The notes: generated from the sequence alone by a model not told the origin. A stretch of 64,000 nt of DNA from Cryptomeria japonica (GCF_030272615.1 NC_081412.1:665552352-665616351), one strand, 5' to 3'; positions 21,817-35,045 are shown, counted from the stretch's first letter. Numbers and translations are program-made.

Positions 21817-24290
21817 TGTATTCACATCTCTATCTACCTCTATGTATAGCTCAAACTCCACCTCTTCCTCAAACTATATATACATGAAATAAATATTTAA
21901 GTATAATTGACATTTACACATGGACACTTACTTTCTTATAATATAAGCTTATTTTGAATTAATATACTTTCAAGATGTTTGAGAATGGTTTTGGATCTCT
22001 AGGAGTTACAATCTAGACACCTTGACTATATAGCCCAAGGTGAACATTGTTGCCTGAAGTTTTCTTCCATAATAAAAAAAATTCAAGTTTTACTCTTTGT
22101 TTTGAGCTCAAGGTCAATAATTCATACCTTTGATGTGTACATGCATCCATTTTTCATCATTCAAGCTTTCTACAGTTAATTATTTTTGTGTTTGTTTCGA
22201 GTTTTGTCAATACTTACAAACTATTATCAAACCATGAAGGGCCTTCTAAAACTTAAACAAGCATCCACAGTTTCATTGATAAGTGACATTGGTTCATATT
22301 CCACTAGTATTTCCTTAGGATTGAGATTAATTTGGATCACATCTTTGTTTTATTTCTTCATGACATCCTTGGCTTTTGATTCCTTTCTTTTCCATTTTCT
22401 TGCTTTTGTTGCACCCACATCGATGCACTTAGTTGCACCCTCTTTGGTGCACCTCCCTTTTCCTTTTGAATTTTCTTCTACCATTATGTTGGCTCGTTCT
22501 TTCTCTTTCTTTTATATCTCTTTCGCCCTTGCGTGGTCTCTTTCCTCTCCTTCCTGTCTACCTTGCTTTTCTTTCACTAGTATTCTTTCACGTTGCTTCT
22601 TTCATCAAGTTTATGCTTTCTCTTGTGATTTTATTACCTTCTTTTGTCATTGTACTTTCCTTCGATGTTCCTTAGATCTTCATATATATAGTCCATGGTC
22701 TTTTGAGATATGAACAGTTGCATCTTTTTAGGGGTCCTTTTAGATCTTGCCCCCGTTTTCATTTGTCATCCCCTAATTGCCTACCCCCCTCTCACAGAGG
22801 GGACCCTTAGGGTTTGGTGCAATTCAATTTTCTACCACTTTTCCTTCTCTTTTCTACTCTAAAATTTCTTTACTTCTCTCTCTAGAGTTCCAACAACAGA
22901 GCCAATGTTAGAAAGAGACATGGTGTTGTACTGTCTGAAGATTTGTACCCCAAGTCATCTTATGTAGTTAGTTTATAGCCCAAAGGACACAATAAAAGAA
23001 ATCAACATATGTGAAAGTGACTTAAGAGAAGAGATCATCCATACATCATCATCAACAAAAGAAGCATTCATTAACCACAACACATAATTATAGAACCGGC
23101 ATCTCCTTCTATTATAGTATAACTTTATATCAAAATGCATGTCTTAGACTCTGCTTCATACATATATCTCTTATCTCTATATCTCAATTATAGCTCAATT
23201 ATGTTCTAGATATGATTTACAATCAACATATGCACGATATCCCATGAAGGGACATGACCATTTGAGGTAGCCTAGAGTCAGCTCTACTTTTGGTTCTTAA
23301 CCTGCCAACAATCATTATTGCTAAAATCTATCATTTTGCTATCATTAACTCTAGATATTAAACACACTTCACAATCTCAACTCCATTGCAACAAATGAAC
23401 ATAATTTGAGTGTTCAACTCTCCTTTTAAGACTATAGCTAAATTTATTCATGTTCCAATGTTATACTATAGACATTTGAAATCTTAGTTTGCATCCATAG
23501 GCCTAGGACCTCATTTTCGTACACATCACAATCATACAAGGAATGAGCTATCAATCTATAAGGCAACAAACTACAATCATTGTACACTCAATATGGCTTT
23601 CATGCTTCTCGTTTATGATTATCATGTTATTGCACTAACATTTGCAAGGCTTCCAAAAGAGAATTGCATAGCCATATTTATGTGGAACACCCCAAAACAA
23701 ACAATGACAAACATGGCCAAATTTTGAAACAAAAACCTCCAAATTAGGGACCCATTGCCCCTTGTCATGTCAATTTGACCCACATTTTTAGGAGACAAGT
23801 GTTCAAAGCTTCCTAATCATGTTTTCGAATATCTCCTAAGAATTTGTCATCTTCAATCATAGATACCCAATGCTTATGTCCTACACAATCAACTTCAAAT
23901 TCTAGTGTTGGGCTCTTCTCTATGTCCTCATTCTAGGTCTACCTAACTATTTATGTATTTCTTGTTGCATTTACTATACTCATCAGATTTAGTTATTTTG
24001 TCATTGTTAGCATAGCTCATTTGCATACACGAACTCAACCAATTTCAATCACATGTAATCAACAAGAGTATGAGTCCAAGTCAGTGTGACTCTACCTTGT
24101 GGACAACAAACCAAGCTCGTTCACTTTTATATATTTCAATTATGAAACTCAATTTTGTTTCTTAAGTTGAAAAATCAAATGCAAGAGGATATCTCTTCTA
24201 AGAAGTTGTGGAGTAACCTATTTGGGTTGCTTGTTAGTATGAATTTGTAGCTTTAAATTTTTTATTTATTTTATTAGACAGCTTGTCTCA
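21817..24290. other. Intergenic stretch, no gene recognised
   Basis: Mostly AT-rich. A 175-codon open frame at 22186-22713 has a low-complexity, hydrophobic, pyrimidine-driven composition and no motif, and I do not take it as a gene. Some of this region may be retrotransposon relic, given the integrase fragment just downstream. Confidence 0.45.
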
Positions 24291-24545
24291 ATGTTTGTAC
24301 TCATATTCTTAATCTTAATCAATATGGAAAGAAAAAAGAAAAAGAAAAAAGCGCATGTATGCAACAAAAAGACTAAAAAGTTTCATCAAAGAGATACATT
24401 GCTATTATATGACATGTATGAAATCTTAGGGAAGTTTAAGATCGCATGGTTTAATACTTATTCAATCCACCATTTACTTTCGTATGGAGCTATTAAGCTA
24501 AAAACAATGTTAAGATTTCTAAGGACTAGTTATATAAATCAATGA
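24291..24545 (+). pseudogene. Relic of a gypsy integrase C-terminus
   Basis: HQRDTLLLYDMYEILGKFKI followed by AWFNTYSIHHLLSYGAIKL resembles the integrase tail of plant gypsy elements (GDLVLLYDS...GKLK..W.GPY.I....NGAVQL) over about 45 residues. No other domain of that element is recognisable nearby. An old fragment, identified by pattern only. Confidence 0.45.
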
Positions 24546-24900
24546 CAAGCTCTTCTCTAACATTACTTGCAGTCTATTGTGATACATATAGTTAATTTCA
24601 CGCAAGGTACAACAAATTTATGTACTTTTTTTAGTCCCATTTGTATGTGCCAACTTCCTAAGCATTACTATCTATCGTGACCTATATGGGTGCTCTCATA
24701 CAAAGCTGTTCTCCAACCTTGATGGACTAAATGTTCCTTTCCAAGTTTGTACTGAAAATTCATGCAAAAGTATGAATTGCATGTTCTTGATCCCTTGACT
24801 TTGTGAATTTTTGAGTCAGTTTTCAAAATATTATATGTGCTAACATAGAAATACTATTTTCATATATTCCTTGACACTACATGTTATTATAATTATGCGT
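24546..24900. other. Intergenic, no gene seen
   Basis: AT-rich sequence without a recognisable feature. Confidence 0.5.
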
Positions 24901-25338
24901 AGATCTTTTTGTGTTTTTACTTTTTCCCAAACCATTTTTATTGTACGACTTTATTTCTCGCTCTATTAACTGTTGGAGACAGACGCAAAAGAAACATTCG
25001 CCTAGTTTTCCTGTCTTCAACAATTCATAATGACAATCTTCAGACAGCAAAATAAAATTTTATATTTGTCTCTTTTAAATATCACAAAAGTACGTTAATA
25101 TTCTTTGTGGATCAAGCCTAGATCTTTTTGTGTTTTTACTTTTTCCCAAACCATTTTTATTGTACGACTTTATTTCTCGCTCTATTAACTGTTGGAGACA
25201 GACGCAAAAGAAACATTCGCCTAGTTTTCCTGTCTTCGACAATTCATAATGACAATCTTCAGACAGCAAAATAAAATTGTATATTTGTCTCTTTTAAATA
25301 TCACAAAAGTACGTTAATATTCTTTGTGGATCAAGCCT
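24901..25338. repeat. 219-bp tandem duplication
   Basis: 24901-25119 and 25120-25338 are near identical (both start AGATCTTTTTGTG and end GTGGATCAAGCCTA) and abut directly. Only a few substitutions separate them, so the duplication is young. It contains no gene. Confidence 0.9.
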
Positions 25339-25978
25339 ACTAAACCGTCTCCATATACAAACACTAAAGTGGTCGATATGCATACAAAGGCGTATGTTCT
25401 AACGCTTGTGTTCTACATGAATGAATTGATAACAAATTGAAGAAATTTTTACTCTTCTTTCAAAGAGGTAATTCAATTTTCACCTAGAACAATTTACAAC
25501 CCGCACACCCAAACTATAATACATTCATTTGCAAGAAAGGTTAACAGTTTTCTCCACGTTTCTTGATCTTGTTAGTATGACACGATATAACAGGCTGTTC
25601 AACAACTTTGCTATCTCCTTACGACATTGATCTTGATTTTACAAATCTTGGCATATAGAGCAGGCGTTTAAACTAAAGAACCTTTTAAACAGTTAATTTG
25701 AACTGTGCATCATTCACAATGACCTCAAGATTCTTTAAATAATTATCTGTAAGCTGTGTAATTCACTATAAAGACTTTCTGTGTTGAGCATAGCGCACAC
25801 TGGCATGGCAGCTAACCAAAATGAAATCTAAAATTTTGAATGAAAAGCTTAGTTGAGTATACAGAATGGATGAAATCTTAAGCTGTCAAAAATTGCAGTA
25901 ACCAAACCAAACCACAAAATCTGGTTCACTGTCTTCTTGTAGCTAAATGCTTCAAACATTGTTTTCAAGTATTTCATC
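25339..25978. other. Intergenic, no gene seen
   Basis: No recognised feature. Confidence 0.5.
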
Positions 25979-26228
25979 TATTCAATACAAGCACGGCTCT
26001 AGAGTCGATATGTACTGAAAAACAAGTGCTACATCGTTAACAACAAAATATGATGTACCAGTAAAATCCATACATAGAAAACTGCCCAAATATGCATTTC
26101 ATGTATTCAATACAAGCACGGGTCTAGAGTCGATTTGTAATGAAAAACAAATGGTACTTATTTAAAAACAAAATATGATGTACCAGTAGAATCCATGTAT
26201 AGAAAACTGCCAAAATATGCCATGTCTC
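25979..26228. repeat. 125-bp tandem duplication
   Basis: The pair TATTCAATACAAGCACGG...GAAAACTGCC recurs with a 125-base period (25979 and 26104) and moderate divergence. It lies about 1.1 kb beyond the RopGEF stop codon. Confidence 0.85.
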
Positions 26229-26950
26229 CACAAACACAGAAAGACTAATAGGTCTTGGAATAAGACAGAATAATGCACATTACATGATATCTGTGTAAGA
26301 CCTGACAGACAGGCCATCGGCATTAAAATTAAAATTGAAAAGGGCATTCGGTTAATAATATGGGGAAGAAAGCTTCATATATCAAACAAATCCAAACTCA
26401 TCCAGATGTCACACTGGACCTTTTCTATGAAGCAAACACCTTATTGCAGAAACAGCGTCTTATTTGAACAGTGACATTTTTTTTCTGAAATGAATATTTG
26501 AAGGGGCAAATAATGAAAGTTAAAAGGGAATGAAATCATTATCAACCAATTTTGAGAATTCTTAAAATGAATAATTAAATTTACATAGCCGTTAACAATA
26601 ATCATCTACTCCTGTTGATTAGTTGAAGTGCTAAGCAGCTCAACCATGTCATATAAGTTTGTTTCAGCGGTTCCCCTATCTATTCCACTAAAAGAGTTCC
26701 CCGTGCACATTTTCTTCACCATTCTGCTCAATCCCTCAGTACAGAAACTTATAGCTATTAATGCAGCTATATTGATGATGAAACGCTAGTAAGTGTGAGC
26801 AAAAAATAATATCCTCTGGAACCTATAACATTAGAACTTCATGCGAAAAGGAAAAAGCATTACAACTTCAACTCTCTACAACAAGAGTATGCATTTAGAA
26901 ATTAACGGATAGAATCTACGAACCAAGAGAAGTGACATGATATCCAGAAT

Positions 26951-26956
26951 TTTATT
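26951..26956 (-). terminator. Possible RopGEF poly(A) signal
   Basis: AATAAA on the - strand, about 400 bases after the stop codon. This is a weak assignment; plant poly(A) signals are loose. Confidence 0.3.
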
Positions 26957-27351
26957 ACGTTCTGGACTTCAACAAAGTAGAACATTTTAAAATTGAGCTA
27001 CCTCCTGGAGGAGATAAGCATATATAACCCCTAACAGCCTGCACTTCTGTGCATTTCTCACTGCAGTGTGTCTGAGACGAAAAACTATATACAGGAAGGA
27101 CAAATCATCTTCAGCGGGAAGAAACGCATTTCTAAGGAGATCCTTACTCCACCATATAAGAATGATACAGCAGAACCCTTGGATAAATTAATTGGTATTT
27201 ATAAATAATAGTAGCAACAGGTAGCATCAATCTGCAAATATGGCTGGCTAACAAGTATACCTATTGAACAGGCTAAAAGTTCAAATTAGGCTTGAAAGGT
27301 ATGTTGTATTTCTTAAATGAACTAGTTATTACCCCAGCTCTTTGGCCTCCA

Positions 27352-30300
27352 TCAATCACGCGTAGGAGGGCTGATCAAATCATTCCTGCTGCCTAACCGT
27401 TCAGTGTAAGACAAAGCTTTACCTGTTTCTTTAGACATTGGTACGGTTATTAAGGAAGACTCTTTTGTGTTTCCATCTGTAGTTTTTGTCTCGCTAACAA
27501 GGTAGTCAGACAAAACTCTTATAGGAGTAAAATGATTGGAATTGGTTTTACTACTAACAAATGGGGATTTAGCTATTCTACCAGGACTCACTAGTGGTGT
27601 TGGCGAAAAGTTTGGTGTTGCAAAAGCTGTAGCATATGGTGTATTTGAGGATGGAGGAACAGCAAATGGTGAGGAAACTCTCTTGGCAGCGGCACCTCTG
27701 CTACTGACAGAGGGAGGAATGGGTGAAAATTGATGAGGTTCAGAATGCTTTGTCAAGTCATTGACATAAAGCAAATCATCAATACGAGCAATAATATTGT
27801 AAGCCAAACTCTCCAACACCCTGGAATAGCTCTCCAGAATAGATTGACCAACATCCTGCAACCAAACAAATCACATTAAAGCATGGAATCAGCCTTTCCA
27901 AGACCTTTAAAGTCCTCACTCATATTTCCACAGCAAGAAAAACAATAAAATACACTATGATATATGAAGTCCATCTTCATCAACCAAGAATATTGAATTG
28001 AAACAACGCGGTTGAATCAAAATAAACCATCACATATTTTGATATACTGCGAAAACACCACATATATAAAATGTGTATGGTAGCAATCTCTTCCACTACT
28101 CAGTCTCATCTGGGAAGCTTTATTCAGTTTTAAGTCTGAACCAAAGCCACCAGGAGCCATGGGGTTCGGGCACAAGGATATCAATTTGAAACCAGGGTAT
28201 GTGGTTACATGAATATAAGGGAAAGGTTATATATTATATATTAAGAGATGTGGATGTAGGTATGGGTTTGGGGATGTGATCTCTGAACTTGTAGATGAGT
28301 TTCCTGGTGACATGACTTTCACTTTATCATACATACATTTCTTTGCCAGCATTTATAATTCAAACATTGAAAAACATTGTAAGCTTGTGAGCACTTCTAT
28401 TCTATTGAAGAGTTATACAGTCAGAGCAGAGCAACATTCTTCTGTACAAACCTGATTATACTGTATCTTGCTCATGTCCAAGACAGTCTGTGACAGTCCC
28501 GGAAATCTCTGCTTCAGACTTAACAAAAGGCTTTCAGCTCTGTCTGCAAGCAATTCTCTCTTCTCTGCATCTCCCATAAAATCTTTGACAATACCCCATG
28601 AAGATTTTGTGTTTGGCCGATTCTCCTTTCCATGCACTGATTGTCTCCCATGAAGTTTCCGTCGCCAAACATGGATAGCAGCTTCAATGCGATTTGCAAT
28701 TTCTAGCGTATGGTGTTCAGATGACAAATCTAGGCAGTCCAGCAGACAGTCTGGAGAGAACTGTTCTGCAGTTATGTAGCGGTAGATGATATCTCCAAGA
28801 CTGGCTCTTCCATTCTGAATAAATAACAAAATAAAATGATTAACCACTATCCAGTCTCTTTAAGTCTTAAACTGGGTGCATTCAGAAGATGATAGACACT
28901 GTGCACTCACCTTTGGAAGAGCTTCCAAATAAACATCAGGAACCTCCATCTCAGACAAAACATTGCTGTTGATTGCCACTGCAGCTTTAAGAATTTGGTT
29001 TGTTGAATCTCGTTGATGTTGCAAACGTTTCCTTGCATCATCACATAGCCCACATGGAGGGACTCGAGGAATAGGCAACCACCATTTTTCTTCTTGACGT
29101 TGAGGAGGGCGCCTAAGCGCACCACAGCCATCTGCATCTGGCACCAATATTCCCTGGTCCACATACCAGAATTCGGTATCCTTGAAGCTTTCTAAAGTTT
29201 CCTGCCAACCAACATCATATGCAGTTGGAAAAATATACAAAAGGAAACAGTCACATTTATAATAATTGAAACTATCATACATGAAGAATGTAAATGAGTG
29301 ATTAACCATACAAGGAGCATTGCATCAAGTTTACGCAAGGCTGGCAGATTGATATAAAGATCTGATCGAGGTCTGCTTACCATTACCTGAGACATAAACA
29401 GGATCGATGATGTTAACTCATTTGTAAACATGTGCAGCTTGAACAGACGTGTCAAATTCAGACCTGAATATCAAGTTCTGAAAACCATGTAAATACATAG
29501 GAAGGTGATTAAATCCTCACCTCTAAACTACTACCATCTGGATAAGCCTGTAAAGATGGGACTAACTCAACAATATAATCACTAACACATAGTAACCAGT
29601 CCATCTCTCTTCGCCACATCAATTTCTTCTCTGAAGCCAAAGGTTCTAATCTCCAGAGCTGTCCAAAAATGGTTGCTGCCATAAATAGACAATTACCATG
29701 AATTAGGCTCTAAAAAGTGAAGCTAACCATATCCTAACTGACCCATGATTGTAAACAATTCTAAGAGAAACGCAAATGACATGCCTGAAAGATTTGTAAT
29801 GGCATTAGATATTGCAAGAGCTGTGCAAACTCCTTTACCACCACCAGACATGTCTTCACCAAGCAGCAGCTTTGAAAACCTCTCTTTCATCATTTCAACT
29901 TCTGAGAAAGTAAGGCAATAGAGTTTTTACAAATACACATATATAAATAAGTTTAAATGATATTTAAGCAAAAAAATTACAGGGTCAACAGAGATAAAAC
30001 ATCCAAATTAGAAAAGAAAACCAAAAAAATGATGTGATAATAACATGCACCATTCTATTTGATAAAAAAGTAGCCCTTACAGAACATATATCTCAAGAGA
30101 CATTCCTTCATTCAAATATTATAACTTTCATTGGTGCTTAAAGCGAAGCTATGTATCCAATTCTTATTAACCCATTCAGAAGCCAAATCTTCACAGGATC
30201 TCAAACTGTTTCTAAACATTTCCACTAGTAATTAAAACAGAATGGGAATGTACAGATAATCGCTTTAGACTTTTTGAAATATGCAAGATTTAAATCGCTT

Positions 30301-32682
30301 TTCCCTCACATTTTATATCAGATGTATGCTTATAAGGAAGTAAAACAATGAGCATTACACCAGTAACCAAACCATTACTTGGAAAAAGGCAATACATCTT
30401 TTGATTACAGACAAATGGAATTTTCGCTAACATCTCACCCTAAATAGAATCAAGCAATGAAGTTAAAATATTACAGAAGCAAAAATACCTAAAAAATCTG
30501 TCTCTCGCTTCTCTTTTTTCTCCTCCCATATTACAGAATCTCGGCCACCTGCAATTGCAAGAGGAACAGTAGGCATACCAGAGTTTGTTATTTCTGTTCT
30601 TCCTATGGGCCAACCCAAAGGCGATGATCCTGCAGAACTGCTTGGGATTTCATCTCCATGACCATGATAATCTTGCATCTCCCCTATAACAAAACTTAAA
30701 GTTTCTGATGTTATGCCATCACCACTAACCGTTGAGCTTCCACAGTCAACACTCTGACGTGCAGAGTGATCTCCAGAAGAATTACTGTCCATTGCAGTTC
30801 TCGGTACACCTAAAGAGTGCAAAAACCCTCTAGAGAAAGCAAACAAACCTGAAATATCATCAAAAACTTAAGGTCACAAATTTTCCCAACACATCAAACC
30901 AATTCTACCAAAAACTTTTCACCAACCCAAAGAGCTGACCAAAAACATCATGCTAGTGGTGTAGAAAATTGAGATGCCCACAAACTTCAATATAAAAAGT
31001 ATGAGAGCTTCAAAAAATGTAGGCTCTAAAACTACAACCTCCATTTGCTAAAGATACAGAAATGAAACACTAGATAATATTGCATACATCATTCATACAT
31101 TCCATTGCAAAGTCGAAGTATATAAGAATACTCTCCCCTACATCTCCATAAACAAATCTTTACAGCAGGCAATAAACATGACGAACACATTATCCTAAAA
31201 TTCAGCATCTCCCATTGAAAGTATAAGAAATTATGAAATACTGCTCAGATTAAAAATGCATCATACTACTAATTCACTTCTTTGGAAGGTTTTACACAGC
31301 CTTGTAGTACTAAAACACATAGCTACTCTTGCCAGAAAAAACCCTTTATTTTGAACTGGTGAGACTGAGGTCAAATTTTATCCGCATGTACCATGTTCAT
31401 GCTTGTAACATGACTTGTGCCATGCATGAAACGTAGCCAGATGAAAAATCAGGTAAGTCAGGTACAGAGAGGTCTGACTCTTTAGCATTTACCTGTTTGC
31501 AGTTGCACAGCATGGGTGATTCCAACTATTATTAGATATTTAGAAAGGTTTCAACAGATAAGGGATTACTGCTCCAATTTTATTCTGTAGGTAGGCTCAT
31601 GAAAAATGATCGCCTTAGAAACATTAAAAATTAGAATCTTTTCACTACAATTAGCTTTTACCTGTTTACACAGCTGGGGTGATTCCAACTATTATTAGAT
31701 ATTTAGAAAGGTTTCTACAGATAAGGGTATTAAAGCTCCAATTATATTCTGTAGGTAGGCTCATGAAACATGTTCACTTCAGAAACCCCCAAAATTAGAA
31801 TCTTTTCCATACCTCTGAGAGTGGCTACTGTTGAGGGGTGGTATTCTCGAAGACTGCTGGGGAAGAGAGCTAAAAGTTTGTAGGTTTAAATTTTCACATT
31901 ATTTCCGAAAAAAATAATGTCTGATGGTGTACTCCTGAAAAGCTATTATAGAACTGAAAATTCCAGTTCCGAACAGATTTTTTCACGGGTGAGGGATCCT
32001 AACTTAACTCAGTGGCATCTTATGAGAAAATTTCAAATTTGCCCCCGTATGGGACCATCAGGAAATCCTCTGAATGAAGGTCCATACCCACTTGGGCATC
32101 CTAATCTGCATGGAGTAGTATTTGAGCCCTGAGCGTCACCAGTGCAAAATTAAAGATTTACAGAGTAAGAAGGAATTCACCAAATCAATAGAGCCAAATA
32201 TGATTTCTAGAAATAAATCCAGAAATTTGGGAAAGAATCCCATGTTACTCAAAATATGTCTGTACAGAGCAAAAAAATTTATGGATTTCAAAAATAAATA
32301 TTAAAACCAGAAAATCACGCCATTAAGCAAATGGAAAATTATGTAACATACCGAATGAAGCACAGCACTTAACAGCATCACCATCCAAATTACCCTTATC
32401 AGAATTCAAATTCACCTCGCACAATGGATTTCTGCGAATGTAAACTGAACCATTCCCATCATTGCTGCGCCAAAGAGTACTATGAACAGATTTGTGAAGA
32501 AAAACCTCACTACTTTTGTCAATAAAGCAGCCCTGGCAAGTAAGCCCCTTAAGAAACCTCGAAATCCAGTAATTCAGCAAAGAATGCCGATTGAAAACAG
32601 TCCTGCACCTCACTATTGTAGCACAATAAGCCTGCACATGTTCTTCTTCCTTGTCTTCATGCAAATGTAAAGTTCTATCCAT
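27352..32682 (-). CDS. Rop guanine nucleotide exchange factor (RopGEF, PRONE domain)
   Basis: RopGEFs switch on plant Rho-type GTPases (ROPs) at the plasma membrane and so control polar growth. Eight coding exons: 32682-32352, 30848-30489, 29901-29785, 29675-29521, 29386-29312, 29201-28911, 28814-28452, 27855-27352. Joined phases agree and give 731 aa. The start ATG has an in-frame TAA 15 bases upstream. Residues 1-230 are a variable, Cys/Ser-rich N-terminus. The PRONE domain runs from about 231 to 590: [100 protein letters not shown], and [19 protein letters not shown]. The C-terminus is Ser/Pro-rich ([13 protein letters not shown]), as in the RopGEF5/7-type group and thought to be autoinhibitory in the family. 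Intron 3 uses a GC donor. No frame damage is seen, so this is a functional-looking gene. The exact paralogue was not determined. Confidence 0.95.
29676..29784 (-). other. RopGEF intron 3 with GC-AG borders
   Basis: Exon 3 ends CTTTCAG and the intron starts GCATGT; exon 4 begins CAACCATTTTTGG after GGCAG. Only this join gives the conserved NLSATIFG frame; using the GT four bases further breaks the frame. The other coding introns seen here are GT-AG. Confidence 0.85.
31490..31825. repeat. 163-bp tandem duplication in RopGEF intron 1
   Basis: TTACCTGTTT...GGGTGATTCCAACTATTATT...GTAGGTAGGCTCATGAAA occurs twice, 163 bases apart (31514 and 31677), with modest divergence. Confidence 0.85.
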
Positions 32683-32722
32683 AAGCCTCCCGATTTACCA
32701 AGGCTTTGTTGGCCTCATTCTG
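32683..32722 (-). other. Probable 5' UTR exon segment with acceptor of RopGEF
   Basis: On the - strand GAAAATGTAG|CAG|AATGAGGCC offers a 3' splice site about 40 bases before the start codon. With the strong donor at 34872 this would make a 2.15 kb intron in the 5' UTR. Inference from splice-site quality only. Confidence 0.4.
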
Positions 32723-33899
32723 CTACATTTTCAAAAACAAATAATAAATACCCTCAAACGCATAGCTAGAGCCCACAGATATTTCTCAAATAGCTAAAAC
32801 AGCTGCCTTAGCAGAAAATTTCATTTCCTTTTAAACTCTCATGCACGAAGAACTCAAATACACAGCTATAACCACTGAAATTTTACTCAAATCTGCCACA
32901 ATAGCTGCCTTTCACGAGACGATTTTCATTGTTTTTGGTTTTTTTTAATTTCTTCCATTACAAGCGACCAATCTCCTCAAATACAACACAAAAATCATTG
33001 AAAATCATCTAAAATTTGCTAAAAGAGCTGCCTTTGGCCCTCTGGCAGAAGATTCCTTTTTAACCTTTGGTTTATAACCTACTAATGCACTAAAACAAAC
33101 CGGTAAGAACACTAAAAATCTTTTCAAAACAGTTTAAGAAACGTCCGTTCACAGAAGATTTCCTTTCCTCGTCTACCCTACTTTAAATTGCTTTACTGTA
33201 CTCCTATAGAGGGAACAGACCATTTCAAGAATGTTTCAGATATTCAGCATGCTTAAGAATTTTAAGATGAACATTGTCTAGTCTGTGACGCTAAAGCCTT
33301 ACGCTTCCTTAGTTCATTTGTTGTATATCTCTTTTTCGATTAAAATGTCAACAAAAAGAAAGCACTTTCAGTCGTACACGTCTCAGCTGAAAACAAAACA
33401 CAGGAAAACCTAAGATGGGAAAAAAAATTACTAAGGAAGTCCGAATAAGCTCAAAAATTTGGTGAACACTAAAAATAACTGAGCATAGTAAATTTCTTCC
33501 TCAAAACGGCCTGTCTGCGCCAAATATTCATCGAATCGAAAGCTTTACAAACTTTCTGGGACAAAAATAGATTTTATTTCTGTTGAAAATTTTCGCCCCA
33601 GCCGCGCCAAGCTTAGCATTGTGATCCCGGATTTTAACAGAAATTTCCCGAAATAAGCAAAGACAAACATTCTTACAAAATGAAAACTCAACAAGCTTTC
33701 AGTGAACAAAAACCTTCTACTTCCTCGTTCCTTTGTATTTTTAATACCTATATCAACGCAACTTCGATAATTTCCAATGCAGTTCACAAGCGTTTCACTC
33801 AAACTTAAAGATACAAAAATATTCCACAAATCCCTTTTTCCGGGCATTTAGTGAAATGGAGAATTTTCGAAAGAAACTTGAAGCCAACAAAACGGTACT

Positions 33900-34960
33900 A
33901 ACCCCTGCCACAACACTCTGAACCGTACTTTGATGGGAAGTCAGAACAACTAAAGATTAAAGTTAAGTGAAATAGAAACCGAAAATCGGCGGCCTATTTG
34001 CAAGTCGGTTTTACTTTCTCATTTATTAATATCCTCTCCGCCTCTGCGGTACCAATTTCAGCATTTTAAGCCATATTCTCAGTTAAAAAAATTGAAAACT
34101 GAAAGAAATCCTCTGCGGACTGCAAAATTATCAAAATCAAAAACTTAAAAAGAAAATTTGCTAAGATTACATTTTGAACCGCATTTGAATGCAATACAAG
34201 CAAAGCGAAAAACAAAAATAAAAATAAATATTAGAAAATCAGCTTATTTTCTGGTTTCTTAGCATTTTCTCGTCTCTGCCATAGTAATTTCAGCATCCTA
34301 AACCATATGTTGGGAGGGAAATGTTTCCACTGTGCACTGAAAATTCATCAAAATCGAAAATAGAACCAAAAGGGAGTATGATTGACATTCTGAACCGCAT
34401 TTTGACGCAAAACAAGAAAAACCAAAAGAACTTAAAATCCGATCGGTTTATGTTATTGTTTTTTAAGTACTTTCTCAACATTCTAAGCTGCATATTTAAG
34501 AAAAGATAAGTTCGTATACAAAAAACAAACTCTTCTTTGCGATGAAAATTCGTCAAAATCGAAATCTTAGCCCTAGAAAAAGAAAAAAAAAACAATCTGA
34601 ACCGAAATTTCGACACAAAACAAGAAAACCGAACAAAGAAAATAAAATCTGAAAATCGATCTATTTTCTGGTTTTTACGTACTTTTTCACCCCTGCAGCA
34701 ACAACGTCAACGCCCTCGGCCGCATTTGACAAAAAGAGAGAGTTCTAATACAGAAAAATATGGCACAAACATTTCTGTGGGCTGATAATTCATCAAAATC
34801 GATATCTTTAACTCAAAAAACACAGTGTCCCTATACATCTTTCTTTTCCCTCGCTCGTTAGCATTTACTCACCTCTGCAGCCTCAATTTAGACAATTTGA
34901 ACTGCATTTATTGATCTTTCAGTTAAAATCTCTTCGTGCTGTAGCCTATCTCTGATTTTT
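33900..34960. repeat. Diverged tandem repeats (about 200-300 bp) upstream of RopGEF
   Basis: Five related units carry the + strand words GAACCGCATTTTGA (33920, 34176, 34392, 34599, 34899), AAAACAAGAAAACC and TTTTCTGGTTT, then a CCTCTGC box followed by a TTTCAGCAT word. Spacing is 256, 216, 207 and 300. They lie within the probable 5' UTR intron and first exon. Each contains a CTGCAGAGGTGAG-like stretch on the gene strand, but only the outermost matches a splice donor well. Confidence 0.7.
34871..34874 (-). other. Strong splice-donor match, probable RopGEF 5' UTR intron start
   Basis: The - strand reads CTGCAGAG|GTGAGTAAATG, close to the ideal donor AG|GTAAGT/GTGAGT. A non-coding first exon would lie between here and about 35.0 kb. 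Confidence 0.45.
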
Positions 34961-35032
34961 CTCATAGACATTTCGTCAAACAGATTGCCCACATACAGAG
35001 CATTGAAATGTCTTCACCTGCAGCCCATTCTT

Positions 35033-35045
35033 GCATATATTTTGG
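35033..35045 (-). promoter_or_regulatory. Possible TATA element of RopGEF
   Basis: On the - strand CCAAAATATATGCAAG, with the putative first exon starting about 30 bases later. This is the best TATA-like word in the expected place; support is positional only. Confidence 0.35.

Noticed and set aside
22186..22713. 175-codon open frame with hydrophobic runs
   Set aside because: Composition follows the local TC-rich bias, and no family pattern or splice context was found.
31917..32132. 71-codon open frame on the + strand in RopGEF intron 1
   Set aside because: Intronic, opposite strand, no recognised domain.
33545..33847. 100-codon open frame upstream of RopGEF
   Set aside because: Inside the probable 5' UTR intron, low similarity to anything recognised, and overlapping no conserved motif.
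34290..34616. 108-codon open frame on the - strand
   Set aside because: Lies within the diverged tandem repeats and is not kept in the other units.
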